A stretch of DNA of 64,000 nucleotides, taken from Bradyrhizobium sp. ORS 285. GTDB lineage: Bacteria > Pseudomonadota > Alphaproteobacteria > Rhizobiales > Xanthobacteraceae. This document shows positions 41,560-52,239 of this stretch, in pieces (the first letter of the stretch is position 1; the number at the start of each line of letters is the position of its first letter). The notes under the pieces are model-generated. The model saw only the letters and a program-made list of their open reading frames with translations. It was not told the origin of the DNA and searched no databases. The stretch is taken from NCBI RefSeq assembly GCF_900176205.1, contig NZ_LT859959.1, forward strand, positions 6,995,001 through 7,059,000, in the 5' to 3' direction. Made by a program: the position numbers and the translations under genes.

Positions 41560-42693
41560 TCACTCTGCGGGGGCGCCGTCGGCGACCAGGCCGCCGTTGG
41601 TTTTCTTGCTGCGCGAGGCCAGCAGCCGGTCGATGCGCGGCTGCACGTAGTCGCCCCAGATGCCGGCCAATCCGTTCGGGAAGGCGAGCACGACGGCGAT
41701 GAACAGCGCGCCCAGGCCGAACAGCCAGAGCTGCGGGAACGTCTCCGACAGGCTGGTCTTGGCGAAGTTGACGAGGAGCGAGCCATAGACCGCGCCGAAG
41801 ATCGACAACCGGCCGCCGACCGCGGTGTAGATCACCATCTCGATCGACGGCACGATGCCGACGAAGGACGGCGACATGAACCCGACCTCGAGCGTGAACA
41901 GCGCGCCGCCGACCGCCGCGAACACCGCCGCCGCGCAGAAGGCGAAGATCTTGAAGTTGGCGACGCTGTAGCCGGAAAAGCGAACCCGATCCTCCTGCTC
42001 ACGCATCGCCACCAGGATGCGGCCGAGCTTGGTCAGGCGGATGAACTGCGCCACCAGAATCGCGGCGAACAGGAAGAACACTTCGACGAAGTAGAGGATG
42101 TACTTGGCGTGGTCAGTGCGGATGTCCCAGCCGTGCAGGGTGCGCAGGTCGGTGATGCCGTTGATGCCACCGGTGTAGCCCTGCTGTCCAACGATCAGGA
42201 TGGTCATGATCGCGGCGATCGCCTGGGTGATGATCGCGAAGTAGACGCCGCCGACCCGGCGCTTGAACATGGCGGCGCCGATGATGAAGGCGAAGATCGC
42301 GGGCACCAGGATGATCGCGGCGAGCGCGAATGGGAAGCTCTGAAACGGCTTCCAGAAGAACGGCAGCGCGGTCAGCTGATTCCAGTCCATGAAGTCTGGA
42401 ATGCCCGGGGTCGACTGGATCTTGGTGTTGGCGACGCTGGAGGCTTCCAACTTCAGGAACATCGCCATGCAGTAGCCGCCGAGGCCGAAGAACACGCCCT
42501 GCCCCAGGCTGAGAATGCCGCCATACCCCCAGCACAGCACCAGGCCGATGGCGACGAAGGCGTACGTCAGATATTTTGCGACCAGGTTCAGGCGGAAGAT
42601 GTCCAGCGCCAGCGGCAGGATGATGACCAGCAGCAGCAGCAGAGAGACGAAGCCGATGAGCTCCGAGCGATTGAAAAAGCGCGAGTTGATCAT
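41560..42693 (-). CDS. urtC: Urea/amide ABC transporter permease UrtC
   Basis: LivM-type inner-membrane permease, 377 aa, with about nine to ten hydrophobic helices. The UrtC landmark GYGGILSLGQGVFFGLGGYCMAMFL is at about residues 56-80, and the EAA-like loop with GRILVAMREQEDRVRFSGY lies in the C-terminal half. The TDLRTLHGWD loop is seen in urea permeases. It starts at the ATG at 42693, 34 bases after urtB. Confidence 0.92.
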   Translation of the reverse strand: MINSRFFNRSELIGFVSLLLLLVIILPLALDIFRLNLVAKYLTYAFVAIGLVLCWGYGGILSLGQGVFFGLGGYCMAMFLKLEASSVANTKIQSTPGIPDFMDWNQLTALPFFWKPFQSFPFALAAIILVPAIFAFIIGAAMFKRRVGGVYFAIITQAIAAIMTILIVGQQGYTGGINGITDLRTLHGWDIRTDHAKYILYFVEVFFLFAAILVAQFIRLTKLGRILVAMREQEDRVRFSGYSVANFKIFAFCAAAVFAAVGGALFTLEVGFMSPSFVGIVPSIEMVIYTAVGGRLSIFGAVYGSLLVNFAKTSLSETFPQLWLFGLGALFIAVVLAFPNGLAGIWGDYVQPRIDRLLASRSKKTNGGLVADGAPAE

Positions 42694-42727
42694 GGCCGTG
42701 CTTTCTTGTTGGACTGACGAAGCTGGC

Positions 42728-43654
42728 TCATTTGCGGACCTTGAGGGCGAACAGGCCCTGCGGCCGCAGCATCAGGATGGCGACGATCGCGAGCAAGGTG
42801 AGCACCTTGGCCATCGAGCCGGACATGAAGAATTCCATGGTCGACTGCGCCTGGGAGATGGTGAAGGCCGACGCGATGGTGCCGATCAGGCTGGCGGCGC
42901 CGCCGAACACGACAACCAGGAAGGTGTCGACGATGTAGAGCTGGCCGGCGGTCGGACCGGTCGAGCCGATCATGGTGAAGGCAGAGCCGGCGACGCCCGC
43001 AATGCCGCAACCGAGGCCGAACGTGTAGCGGTCGACCTTCTCGGTGTTGATGCCGACGGCGCCGGCCATCACACGGTTCTGCACGACGGCGCGGACCTGC
43101 TTGCCCCAGCGCGACAGGAACAGCACGTAGGCGACGACGATGGTGATTAGGATGGTCAGGCACATCACGAACATGCCGTTGATCGGAATCTGGATGGCGT
43201 CGGTCGCCTGCCAGGAGCCCATCATCCATTCGGGAAGCTCGACGCCGACCTCGCGTGCGCCGAATATCGAACGATAGGCCTGCTGCAGGATCAGGCTGAG
43301 GCCCCAGGTGGCGAGCAGCGTATCGAGCGGACGCTTGTAGAGCCGGCTGATCATGGCCCATTCGACCAGCATGCCTAGCGAGCCGGACGCGACGAAAGCG
43401 AGCGCCATGGCGACGAAGAAGTAGCCGGGAAAGAGTGCCGGCAGGAAACTCTGAAAGGCGTTCGACGTCATCCAGGTGACGTAGGCGCCGAGGATCATGA
43501 ACTCGCCATGCGCCATGTTGATGACGCCCATCTGGCCGAAGATGATGGCAAGCCCCAGTGCCATCAGCACGTAGACCGAAAACAGGATCAGGCCCGCAAA
43601 GCCTTGCATCGCGAAGATCGCGCCGAGGTCGCCGATGGAATAGTCGCCGAACAT
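42728..43654 (-). CDS. urtB: Urea/amide ABC transporter permease UrtB
   Basis: LivH-type inner-membrane permease, 308 aa from the ATG at 43654 (AGAGGACGGATC upstream). Landmarks are GLAIIFGQMGVINMAHGEFMILGAY (about residues 32-56), RAVVQNRVMAGAVGINTEKVD in the cytoplasmic loop and the late VDTFLVVVFGGAASLIGT. Many UrtB proteins carry an extra N-terminal domain; it is absent here, so this is the short form. It is separated from urtA by 218 bases that contain a family-A half repeat. Confidence 0.92.
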   Translation of the reverse strand: MFGDYSIGDLGAIFAMQGFAGLILFSVYVLMALGLAIIFGQMGVINMAHGEFMILGAYVTWMTSNAFQSFLPALFPGYFFVAMALAFVASGSLGMLVEWAMISRLYKRPLDTLLATWGLSLILQQAYRSIFGAREVGVELPEWMMGSWQATDAIQIPINGMFVMCLTILITIVVAYVLFLSRWGKQVRAVVQNRVMAGAVGINTEKVDRYTFGLGCGIAGVAGSAFTMIGSTGPTAGQLYIVDTFLVVVFGGAASLIGTIASAFTISQAQSTMEFFMSGSMAKVLTLLAIVAILMLRPQGLFALKVRK

Positions 43655-43781
43655 GATCCGTCCTCTTGTGATGCCCTGCTGGAAAATGGATCGTCTCGCG
43701 GGCAACGGGCGCCCGCGGCCAAGATCGTCCGCCCAGTTCGGCGGTAGCGGTCGTGAGGACTCAACCCTGCTGGAGTATGCG

Positions 43782-43829
43782 GACCCCCACCCCCAACCCC
43801 TCCCCGCAAGGGGGAGGGGAGTCGCACCG
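43782..43829. repeat. Family A half repeat between urtA and urtB
   Basis: Only one arm of the family-A element is present: GGACCCCCACCCCCAACCCC then CTCCCCGCAAGGGGGAGG. The inner TCCCC GCAA GGGGGA stem remains, so the RNA can still form a short hairpin after urtA. Confidence 0.8.
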
Positions 43830-43872
43830 TAATCTCGGCGACAGCGTCGCTCTGACGATGCCGCCAGACTGC

Positions 43873-45135
43873 TTACTGGTAGCCCTTCGGGAACGGATCG
43901 GGCTCGACGAGGTCGGCGGTCTCGTAGATCAGCTCGTACTGGCCGTCCGCCTTGGCGCGGCCGACGCGGGTCTTGGACCAGAGATGGTGGTTCTCGTGGA
44001 TCCGGACGTAGCCTTCCGGCGCGCCCTTGAACTCGATGCCGGGCGAGGCTGCCGCGACCTTGTCGATGTCGAAGCTGCCGGCCTTCTCCACCGTCAACTT
44101 CCACAACCACGGGCCGAGATAGGCAGCCTGGGTGACGTCGCCGATCACGGTCTTCTCGCCCCACATCTTCTTGAAGGCGGAGACGAAGGCCTTGTTGTTC
44201 GGGTTGTCGAGCGATTGGAAGTACTTCATGCAGGCATAGGCGCCCGCGATGTTCTCGCCGCCGATGCCGTCGATCTCGTCCTCGGTCACGGAGATGGTCA
44301 GCAGCGTCTGCTTCGACATGTCGATGCCGGCCGCCTTGAGCTGCTTGTAGAAGGCGACGTTGGAGCCGCCGACGATGATCGCGTAGATCACGTCCGGCTT
44401 GGTCAGCTTGATCTTGTTGATGACCGAGTTGAACTGGGTGTGGCCGAGCGGGAAGTATTCTTCGCCGACGACCTTGGCGCCCTGCAGATGGCCCTCGATG
44501 TGCTTGCGGGCGATCTTGTTCGAGGTGCGCGGCCAGATGTAGTCGGAGCCGAGCAAATAGAAGGTCTTCGCGCCCTTGGTCTTGTTGACCCAGTCGAGGC
44601 CGGCGATGATCTGTTGCGTGGCTTCCTGACCGGTGTAGATGACGTTCTTGGACTGCTCCAGGCCTTCATAGAAGGTCGGGTAATAGAGCATGCCGTTGTA
44701 CTGCTCGAACACCGGCAGCACCGCCTTGCGCGAGGCCGACGTCCAGCAGCCCATGACGGCCGCGCACTTGTCGTTGACCAGCAGCTTCTTGGCCTTCTCG
44801 GCGAAGGTCGGCCAGTCCGAGGCGCCGTCCTCCTGGATGAACTTGATCTTGCGGCCGAGCACGCCGCCCGAGGCGTTGATCTGCTCGATCGCGAGCTTCT
44901 CGGCCTGCACCGAGCCGGTCTCCGAGATCGCCATGGTGCCGGTGACCGAATGCAGGATGCCGACGGTGACTTCGCTATCGGTGACTGCAAGGCCGGTGGT
45001 GTTGACAGCAGAGGTTGCGGGACCAGCGCCGAACGAGGGGCGCGGCAGCATGGCGAGCGCCGGGATGGCGGCCATTCCCATCATCAATTGGCGCCGAAGT
45101 GGCGACTTCAGGCCTTTTTTGGTTTCGTCTGACAT
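43873..45135 (-). CDS. urtA: Urea/amide ABC transporter solute-binding protein UrtA
   Basis: Periplasmic binding protein, 420 aa from the ATG at 45135, chosen because GGGGTG lies just upstream; the ATG at 45150 is an alternative and overlaps a hairpin. The N-terminus has a twin-arginine-like LRRQLMMGMAAIPALAML signal. The mature protein has the UrtA landmarks VGILHSVTGTMAISETG, GCWTSASRKAVLPVFE and YYPTFYEG (about 125-150). The ligand is inferred to be urea or a short amide from these marks and from fmdA in the operon. First gene of urtABCDE-fmdAB; the dyad at 45209-45226 lies upstream. Confidence 0.92.
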   Translation of the reverse strand: MSDETKKGLKSPLRRQLMMGMAAIPALAMLPRPSFGAGPATSAVNTTGLAVTDSEVTVGILHSVTGTMAISETGSVQAEKLAIEQINASGGVLGRKIKFIQEDGASDWPTFAEKAKKLLVNDKCAAVMGCWTSASRKAVLPVFEQYNGMLYYPTFYEGLEQSKNVIYTGQEATQQIIAGLDWVNKTKGAKTFYLLGSDYIWPRTSNKIARKHIEGHLQGAKVVGEEYFPLGHTQFNSVINKIKLTKPDVIYAIIVGGSNVAFYKQLKAAGIDMSKQTLLTISVTEDEIDGIGGENIAGAYACMKYFQSLDNPNNKAFVSAFKKMWGEKTVIGDVTQAAYLGPWLWKLTVEKAGSFDIDKVAAASPGIEFKGAPEGYVRIHENHHLWSKTRVGRAKADGQYELIYETADLVEPDPFPKGYQ

Positions 45136-45149
45136 GAGCACCCCATTCA

Positions 45150-45181
45150 TTGGTTCGAGGACACGCGTTAGGTCGAACCAA
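45150..45181 (-). promoter_or_regulatory. Inverted repeat in the urtA leader
   Basis: TTGGTTCGA (45150-45158) and TCGAACCAA (45173-45181) are perfect 9-bp arms with a 14-base spacer, ending 15 bases before the chosen urtA start. It overlaps the alternative start at 45150. It may be a protein-binding site or an RNA hairpin that limits ribosome access. Confidence 0.6.
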
Positions 45182-45208
45182 GGATGGCGCGCTTCGTGCA
45201 CTGCACGG

Positions 45209-45226
45209 ATACGCAAGATTGCGTAT
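45209..45226. promoter_or_regulatory. Perfect dyad between urtA and the sensor gene (candidate operator)
   Basis: ATACGCAAGATTGCGTAT is a perfect 8+2+8 palindrome, flanked by GTGCACTGCAC on one side and ACTGCACC on the other, so short TGCAC words repeat around it. It sits 74 bases upstream of the urtA start and 86 bases upstream of the sensor gene. The location fits a shared operator of the divergent units; the binding protein is inferred, with the LuxR-type regulator at 48682 the first candidate. Confidence 0.65.
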
Positions 45227-45311
45227 ACTGCACCGCAAAAGCGCGACGTAGGCTCTACGCAGATCTCGCGAGGGGCAGGACGAAGCGCGCAGGCGCTTCG
45301 CGTGGGGAGTT

Positions 45312-48300
45312 TTGAGAGTGGCAGGGCGGCAGCGGATCGACCGCGTCAGGCGCCAATACAATCAGTGGGTCGCCAACCAGACGTTGGAGGACTACGCACT
45401 CCGTTTCACCGCCAAAAGCGCCCGGCGCTGGTCAGCCGCCCGCGTTGCCAACACCGCACTCGGCGCGATTTCGTTCCTGGCCCTGGAGGCGATCGGCGGC
45501 ACCATCACGCTGAACTATGGCGTCACCAACGCCACCGCGGCGATCCTGGTCGCCAGCGTCATCATCTTCTGCTGTGGCCTGCCGATCGCCTATTATGCGG
45601 CCAAATGCGGCATCGACATCGATCTGCTGACCCGAGGCGCCGGCTTCGGCTATATCGGCTCGACCATTACCTCGCTGATCTACGCCTCTTTCACCTTCAT
45701 CTTCTTCGCCATCGAAGCCGTCATCCTGGCCTCCGCACTGGAGATGTGCTTCGGCATCCCCCGCCCGATCGGCTATCTGATCAGCGCCGTCGTCATCATC
45801 CCGCTGGTGACCTACGGCATCACCCTGATCAGCCGCTTCCAGCTCTGGACGCAGCCGCTCTGGGTCGTGCTGCACATCCTGCCCTTCGCCGCGATCGCCT
45901 ATGCCAGCCCGCATTCCTTCGCCGACTGGCAGCAATTTCCCGGCGAGCATGGCGATCCCATGGGTCACCTCGACCTAGCACTGTTCGGCACGGCCGCGGC
46001 CGTCGTCTTTTCGCTCGTCGCTCAGATCGGCGAGCAGGTCGACTTCCTGCGCTTTCTGCCGCGCGACCGCCGGACATCGAAGGTCTCCTGGTGGATCGCG
46101 CTGTTGTCCGCAGGGCCAGGCTGGATCGTGCTCGGCGCGCTCAAGCTCTTGGCGGGATCGTTCCTCGCCTTCTTCGCCCTTAGCCACGGCGTCTCGGCCG
46201 ATCATGCCGCCGAGCCGGCCCACATGTATCTCGAGGCGTTCCGCTACGTGCTGGCCCGGCCGGATCTGGCGCTGGCCCTGACCGGCACCTTCGTGATCCT
46301 GTCCCAGATCAAGATCAACGTCACCAATGCCTATGCCGGCTCGATCGCGTGGTCGAACTTCTTCTCGCGGCTGACGCACAGCCATCCCGGCCGCGTCGTC
46401 TGGCTGGTGTTCAACGTCGTGGTCGCGTTGCTGTTGATGGAGATCGGCGTCTACAAGGCGCTGGAGCAGACGCTGGCGCTGTACTCCAACATCGCGATCT
46501 CCTGGGTCGGCGCGCTGGTCGCCGACCTCGTCATCAACAAGCCGCTCGGCCTGCGCCCGCCGCAGATGGAGTTCAAGCGCGCGCATCTCTACGACATCAA
46601 TCCGGTCGGCGTCGGCGCCATGACCATCGCCACGATCGTCTCGATCAGCGCCTTCTACGGCCTGTTCGGACCGACCGGAAAGGCGCTATCGACCTTCGTC
46701 GCGCTTGGCGTCGCCCTCGTCACGGCACCGGCGATCGCCTACCTAACCGATGGCAAATACTACCTCGCCCGCAAGCCGAAGCGGAGCTGGCAGAACATCG
46801 AGCAGATCAAATGCTGCATCTGTGAACATCATTTCGAGCCGGAGGACACCGCCTCCTGCCCTGCTTATGCCGGCCCGATCTGCTCGCTATGCTGCTCGCT
46901 CGATGCGCGCTGCCACGACCTCTGCAAGCCGCACGCCCGGGCGCAGGCCCAGGTGTCTGCCGCGCTCAGTGGCATGTTGCCCGAAGCAGTACTGGCCAAG
47001 ATCGACTCGCAGTTCGGGCACTATGTCGGCGTGTTTCTCACCTCGGCCGGGCTCGTCGGGCTCACGCTCGGCATGATCTATCTCGAAACATCGGCGGCGC
47101 TGCCGGGCTATCGGGGCATCATCTCCGATGTGCTGTGGAAGGTGTTCTTCGCGCTCTCCATCATCATCGGCGTCGTGACTTGGTTGTTCGTGCTGGCGCA
47201 GCAGAGCCGCCGCGCCGCAGAGGCCGAGACGCGGCGGCAGACCCACCTGCTGATCCAGGAAATCGAGGCGCACAAGCGTACGGACGCCGAGTTACAGCGC
47301 GCCAAGGAGGTCGCGGAGTCTGCCAACCTTGCCAAGAGCCGCTACGTCGTCGGCCTGAGCCACGAGCTGCGCTCGCCGTTGAATGCGATCTCCGGCTATG
47401 CGCAGTTGCTCGAGCAGGATGCTAGTCTCGCGCCGAAGCCGAAGGATCAAGTGCGGGTGGTTCGCCGAAGCGCCGACCATTTGTCAGGGCTGATCGACGG
47501 CATCCTTGATATCTCCAAGATAGAAGCGGGACGGCTGTATCTGTCGCGCGACGAAGTCCGCTTGAGCGAATTCCTCGACCAGCTCGTGGGCATGTTCCGG
47601 CTGCAGGCAGCCGCAAAGGGCGTCGACTTCGTGTTCAAGCGTCCGGCCGTGCTGCCGCTGGTCGTCTACGCCGACGAGAAGCGGCTGCGGCAGATCCTGA
47701 TCAACCTGCTCTCGAACGCGATCAAGTTCACCCAGGAGGGCAGCGTCCAGTTCGTCGTGCATTATCGCAGCCCCGTCGCCGAATTCGAGGTGATCGATAC
47801 CGGCCCCGGCATCCAGCCCGACGATCTCGAACGCATCTTCGCTCCGTTCGAGCGTGGCGCGCTCGGTGCAGCGCAGCCGCAGACCGGCACAGGGCTCGGG
47901 CTTACGATTAGCCGACTGCTTGCGGGTGTGATGGGCGGCGACATCAAGGTCGAGAGCAAGGTCGGCAATGGCAGCACCTTCAAGGTGAAGATCCTGCTGT
48001 CGGAGGTGACCAACCCGACGCGGCATGCGCCGGTGAAGGCGCCGGTGGCCGGCTATCTCGGCCCGCGCAAGACCATCCTCGTCACCGATGATGATCCCGT
48101 GCATCGCGATCTCCTGCGGGAGGTGCTGACGCCGCTCGGCTTCATCCTGCTCAGCGCGCCGGATGGCGCCGCGTGTCTCGCGCTGGCGCAGCATTGTCAG
48201 CCGGATCTGTTCATCCTCGACATCTCGATGCCCGGCATGGACGGCTGGACCGTGGCAGAAACCTTGCGCAGCAGCGGCCATCACCATGCGCGCATTCTGA

Positions 48301-48681
48301 TGACCTCGGCGAGCGCGCTTGAAGCGCATGGGCGCCCGCTGGCGCAGCCGTTTCATGACAGCTATCTGATGAAGCCGATCGACATTCCCAGGCTGCTGGA
48401 AGCCATCCGCCAATTGCTCAAGCTCGAATGGAGCTATCAGACCAACCAACCGGTGACCCAGCCGCACTGGCGGCCCGACACCGGCTCGCGCCCGCCGCTG
48501 AAATATGTGGAGGAGCTGATGGGGCTCGGGCAAATTGGCTATATCCGTGCCATTCAGCTCAAGCTCGACGAGATCGGCGGCGCGCATCCCGAGCATGCCG
48601 CATTCGTGGACCAGATGCGTATGTTGATCGATCGCTTCGATCTCGATCAGTACATGGCCACTCTGAAGACCTTGCACGCCT

Positions 48682-48692
<11 letters not shown>
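45312..48692 (+). CDS. NCS1-type permease / Cys-rich / histidine kinase / receiver fusion protein
   Basis: Membrane sensor of 1126 aa from TTG 45312 (GTG 45318 possible). Residues about 30-485 form an NCS1 cytosine/purine-permease-like domain of about 12 helices (GAISFLALEAIGGTITLNYG, later FVILSQIKINVTNAYAGSIAWSN). Residues 501-538 hold nine cysteines (501, 502, 504, 516, 524, 527, 528, 534, 538), probably a zinc-binding knot. Two more helices (about 560-625) lead to a HisKA domain with His684 (SHELRSPLN), an HATPase domain (NLLSNAIKF, DTGPGIQPDD, GTGLGLTI) and a receiver with Asp970 (LDISMPGMDG), then a C-terminal helical tail. It overlaps the next regulator gene by 11 bases. Divergence from urt-fmd suggests it senses urea, an amide or a nucleobase, directly as a transporter-like receptor. 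Confidence 0.9.
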
Positions 48693-49599
<907 letters not shown>

Positions 49600-49638
49600 G
49601 GCGGGCGGCGCACTCGGGAGTGCAGAGTGAAACTCGCT

Positions 49639-49788
49639 GTCGTCCCGGGCAAGCCCGTCGACGCGTAGCGTTGGCGGGCGCCGACCCGGGACCCATACCG
49701 CGTGATCTGTCTTGGGGCAGGATGTGAGCTGGCGTCGTGCCCAACACACCCGCCTGTGGTTATGGATCCCCGCTTTCGCGGGGATGAC
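49639..49788. repeat. Interspersed palindrome, family B (copy 5)
   Basis: The left arm GTCGTCCCGGGCAAGCCCG reaches CCCGGGACCCATA; the right arm TTATGGATCCCCGC...GCGGGGATGACACC has several mismatches. It lies between the convergent regulator and monooxygenase genes. Confidence 0.8.
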
Positions 49789-49831
49789 ACCGTTGTTGGG
49801 GTTGGCCAGCGCCGCCCGCAACGATTGAAAT

Positions 49832-51334
49832 CTAGCCATACACGAACGCGGGATCATCCAGGTCGATCGCCGGGATCTGGTCCTTCTCGCTCCAGTAATC
49901 CTGGCTGTGCTGCCATTCCGGCTTGTCGCCACGTTTGGGCAGCAGATGCATGTTGCGCATCATGTAGCCGGGATTGAAGTTCTCCGGATCGATCCAGGGC
50001 AAGAGCGGCATGTTGTGGTCCTCCGGACGCAGCGCCGGCGTCACCTTCTGCACGCCCTTCGCCTTCATATGCGCGAGCAGCCGGCACACGAACTCCGCGA
50101 CCAGATCCGTGCGCAGCGTCCAGCTGGCGCGGAAATATCCGAACACCCAGGCGAGATTGGGCACGCCCGTGAACATCATGCCGCGATAGGTCACGGTATC
50201 GCCGAAATCGAGCGGCTTGCCGTCGACGGTGAACGCGATGTCGCCGAGCACGCAGAGATCGAAGCCGGTCGCAGTGATGATGACATCCGCCTTGAGCTCA
50301 TCGCCGGATTTCAGCTTGATGCCGCTCTCGGTGAAGCGCTCGATCTCGTCGGTGACGACCGACGCCTTGCCGCTCTTGATGCCCTCGAACAGATCGGCGT
50401 CGGGCACGAAGGCGATACGCTGACGCCACGGCCGATAGCTCGGCGTGAAGTGCTTGGCGGCGTAGTCAGGTCCGATGATGGCGCTGATCTGCCCGATCAG
50501 CTCCTTCTTCACCTGCTCGGGCTCGCTCAGGCAGCGCTTGGTGAACCAATCCTGCTCGAACAGGATCTTGCGCCGGACGATCTCGTGGATCCATTCCTCC
50601 TTGACCTGCAGCCGGCGCAGCTCCTCGGCCAGCTCGATCGCGTTGCGGCCGATGCGGAAATAGGTCGGCGAGCGCTGCAGCATCGTGACATGCGCGCATT
50701 TGCCGGCGATCGATGGCAGGATCGTTGCAGCCGTCGCGCCGGAGCCGATCACGACGACCTGTTTCCCCGTGAGATCGAGATCGTCCGGCCACACCTGCGG
50801 ATGCACGATGCGGCCCTTGAACGTCGACATCTCGGGCCACTCGGGCGTGTAGCCCTTCGAGTGTCGATAATAGCCCTGGCACATCCACAGGAAGTTCGCC
50901 GTGATGGTGACGGGCTCCTGATGCTCGCCTTTCACAGCGTGGACGGTCCAGAGGTTGGTCGCGCTCGACCAGCTTGCGGAGACGATACGATGTCCGTAGC
51001 GGATGTGGCGGCCGAGATCGTTTTCGTCGATCACGTCCCCCATGTATTTGAGGATCTCATCCGCGGTCGCGATCGGCGGCCCGACCCACGGCTTGAAGCT
51101 GTAGCCGAAGGTATGCAGGTCGCTGTCGGATCGGATGCCGGGATAACGGTGCGTCCGCCAGGTGCCGCCAAAGCTGTCCTGGCTCTCCAGGATCACGAAG
51201 CGCGTGTCGGGCATCTGCTTGGCCAGCTGATAGGCGCTGCCGATGCCTGAGATGCCGGCGCCGACGATGAGCACGTCGAAATGTTCGGTCGCGTGAGAGG
51301 ACGCGGCCTCCCGGATGGGCGCGATGACGTTCAT
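49832..51334 (-). CDS. Flavin-containing monooxygenase (Baeyer-Villiger type)
   Basis: FAD- and NADPH-dependent class B monooxygenase, 500 aa, ATG at 51334 behind AAGGACTCCT. The N-terminal FAD Rossmann motif is GAGISGIGSAYQL (about 26-38). The type I BVMO fingerprint FxGxxxHxxxWP is intact as FKGRIVHPQVWP (about residues 171-182), and the NADPH motif GSGATAATI follows. It oxidises ketones to esters or heteroatoms; the substrate is unknown. No partner gene is coupled. Confidence 0.9.
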   Translation of the reverse strand: MNVIAPIREAASSHATEHFDVLIVGAGISGIGSAYQLAKQMPDTRFVILESQDSFGGTWRTHRYPGIRSDSDLHTFGYSFKPWVGPPIATADEILKYMGDVIDENDLGRHIRYGHRIVSASWSSATNLWTVHAVKGEHQEPVTITANFLWMCQGYYRHSKGYTPEWPEMSTFKGRIVHPQVWPDDLDLTGKQVVVIGSGATAATILPSIAGKCAHVTMLQRSPTYFRIGRNAIELAEELRRLQVKEEWIHEIVRRKILFEQDWFTKRCLSEPEQVKKELIGQISAIIGPDYAAKHFTPSYRPWRQRIAFVPDADLFEGIKSGKASVVTDEIERFTESGIKLKSGDELKADVIITATGFDLCVLGDIAFTVDGKPLDFGDTVTYRGMMFTGVPNLAWVFGYFRASWTLRTDLVAEFVCRLLAHMKAKGVQKVTPALRPEDHNMPLLPWIDPENFNPGYMMRNMHLLPKRGDKPEWQHSQDYWSEKDQIPAIDLDDPAFVYG

Positions 51335-51441
51335 AGGAGTCCTTGGGCGTTGGTCTTGTTGTTTCCTCGCCTGACAGGCTGAACCTGATCACGACGATGG
51401 TCAACCCGCGAGCGCGAGCCGCGACCGAGCCCTGAACGATC

Positions 51442-52209
51442 TTAATTTCCGCCGAGCGGCATGCCCCATTGTCGCGCCGTCTGCACGACCCAGTCGCGAT
51501 ACAGGGTGAGCGGCGTAACGCCGGTCATGCCGCCGCAGCCGTCACCAAGATTGGGCCCCGTCGACCATGAGATGACGCCAATCAGCACCTCGCCTTGCGC
51601 CTGCCTCTCGAACGCAGGGCCACCGGAATCACCGGTGCAGCCGCCGAGCCCGGCCCGCGCGCCCTGCGTCGCGGGATCGACGAGTCGGATCTGCAACGTT
51701 CCGGGCTTGCCGGTGGCGACCAGCGACGCTGCGCGCACCACACCACCGCTCTTGCCATCGCCGGGGACCGCGACGCCGATGCCTGCGACCGTGAAGGGAT
51801 TGCCGGCCGCCAGCGGCGACTGTGGCACGCCGAGCGTGGCGGGCGCACGTTCCTTCGCCGGCACCTCCAACTCCAAGAGCGCAACATCGGCAGTGGCGCG
51901 ATGAACCAGAATGGACTGCAAGCTGAAGCTCGGATGGACCGCCACACGCCGGACCGTCTTGAGCTGCGGCCTGCGGTCGCGATCGTATTCCACGATGCGG
52001 TAATCGACGCCCGGCTGCACGCAGTGACCGGCGGTCAGGACCAGCTTTGGAGCGATCAAGGCACCGCTGCAGAAATTGCCGCGCGAGCCGACGATCGTGA
52101 CCACGGATCGCCCGATCCCGTCGTCCAACGCGGGCGCGTTGCCGACGATGGCGAGCGCCGGCGAAGCAGCGAGCAGAGTGGCGGATGTGATCGAGAGAAG
52201 CAGCTTCAT
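51442..52209 (-). CDS. Secreted trypsin-like serine protease
   Basis: Chymotrypsin-fold protease, 255 aa from the ATG at 52209 (MKLLLSITSATLLAAS signal peptide, cleavage near ALA at 20). The catalytic triad is complete: His62 (LTAGHCV), Asp108 (TADVALLEL) and Ser195 (TGDSGGPAF). The mature N-terminus begins IVGN, the classical zymogen-activation type. A further in-frame start at TTG 52281 would add a LAIH/LALR-repeat leader, which I treat as non-coding (see the 12-bp tandem repeat). Substrate unknown; exported to periplasm or outside. Confidence 0.9.
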   Translation of the reverse strand: MKLLLSITSATLLAASPALAIVGNAPALDDGIGRSVVTIVGSRGNFCSGALIAPKLVLTAGHCVQPGVDYRIVEYDRDRRPQLKTVRRVAVHPSFSLQSILVHRATADVALLELEVPAKERAPATLGVPQSPLAAGNPFTVAGIGVAVPGDGKSGGVVRAASLVATGKPGTLQIRLVDPATQGARAGLGGCTGDSGGPAFERQAQGEVLIGVISWSTGPNLGDGCGGMTGVTPLTLYRDWVVQTARQWGMPLGGN

Positions 52210-52239
52210 CGTGGCAGCAATAGCGGCTGCCGCGGATAT

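Noticed and set aside
36045..41702. A 5.6-kb stop-free frame on the plus strand running through the sortase gene and antisense to fmdB-fmdA-urtED
   Set aside because: It crosses at least six well-supported genes in other frames, has a low-complexity Arg/His/Asp composition and no domain. It arises from high-GC codon bias.
45136..45311. Guanidine riboswitch upstream of the urea-type transporter
   Set aside because: The conserved ACGR/GGACGR and AGGAAG-type segments are not visible on the minus strand; the region shows DNA-style dyads instead.
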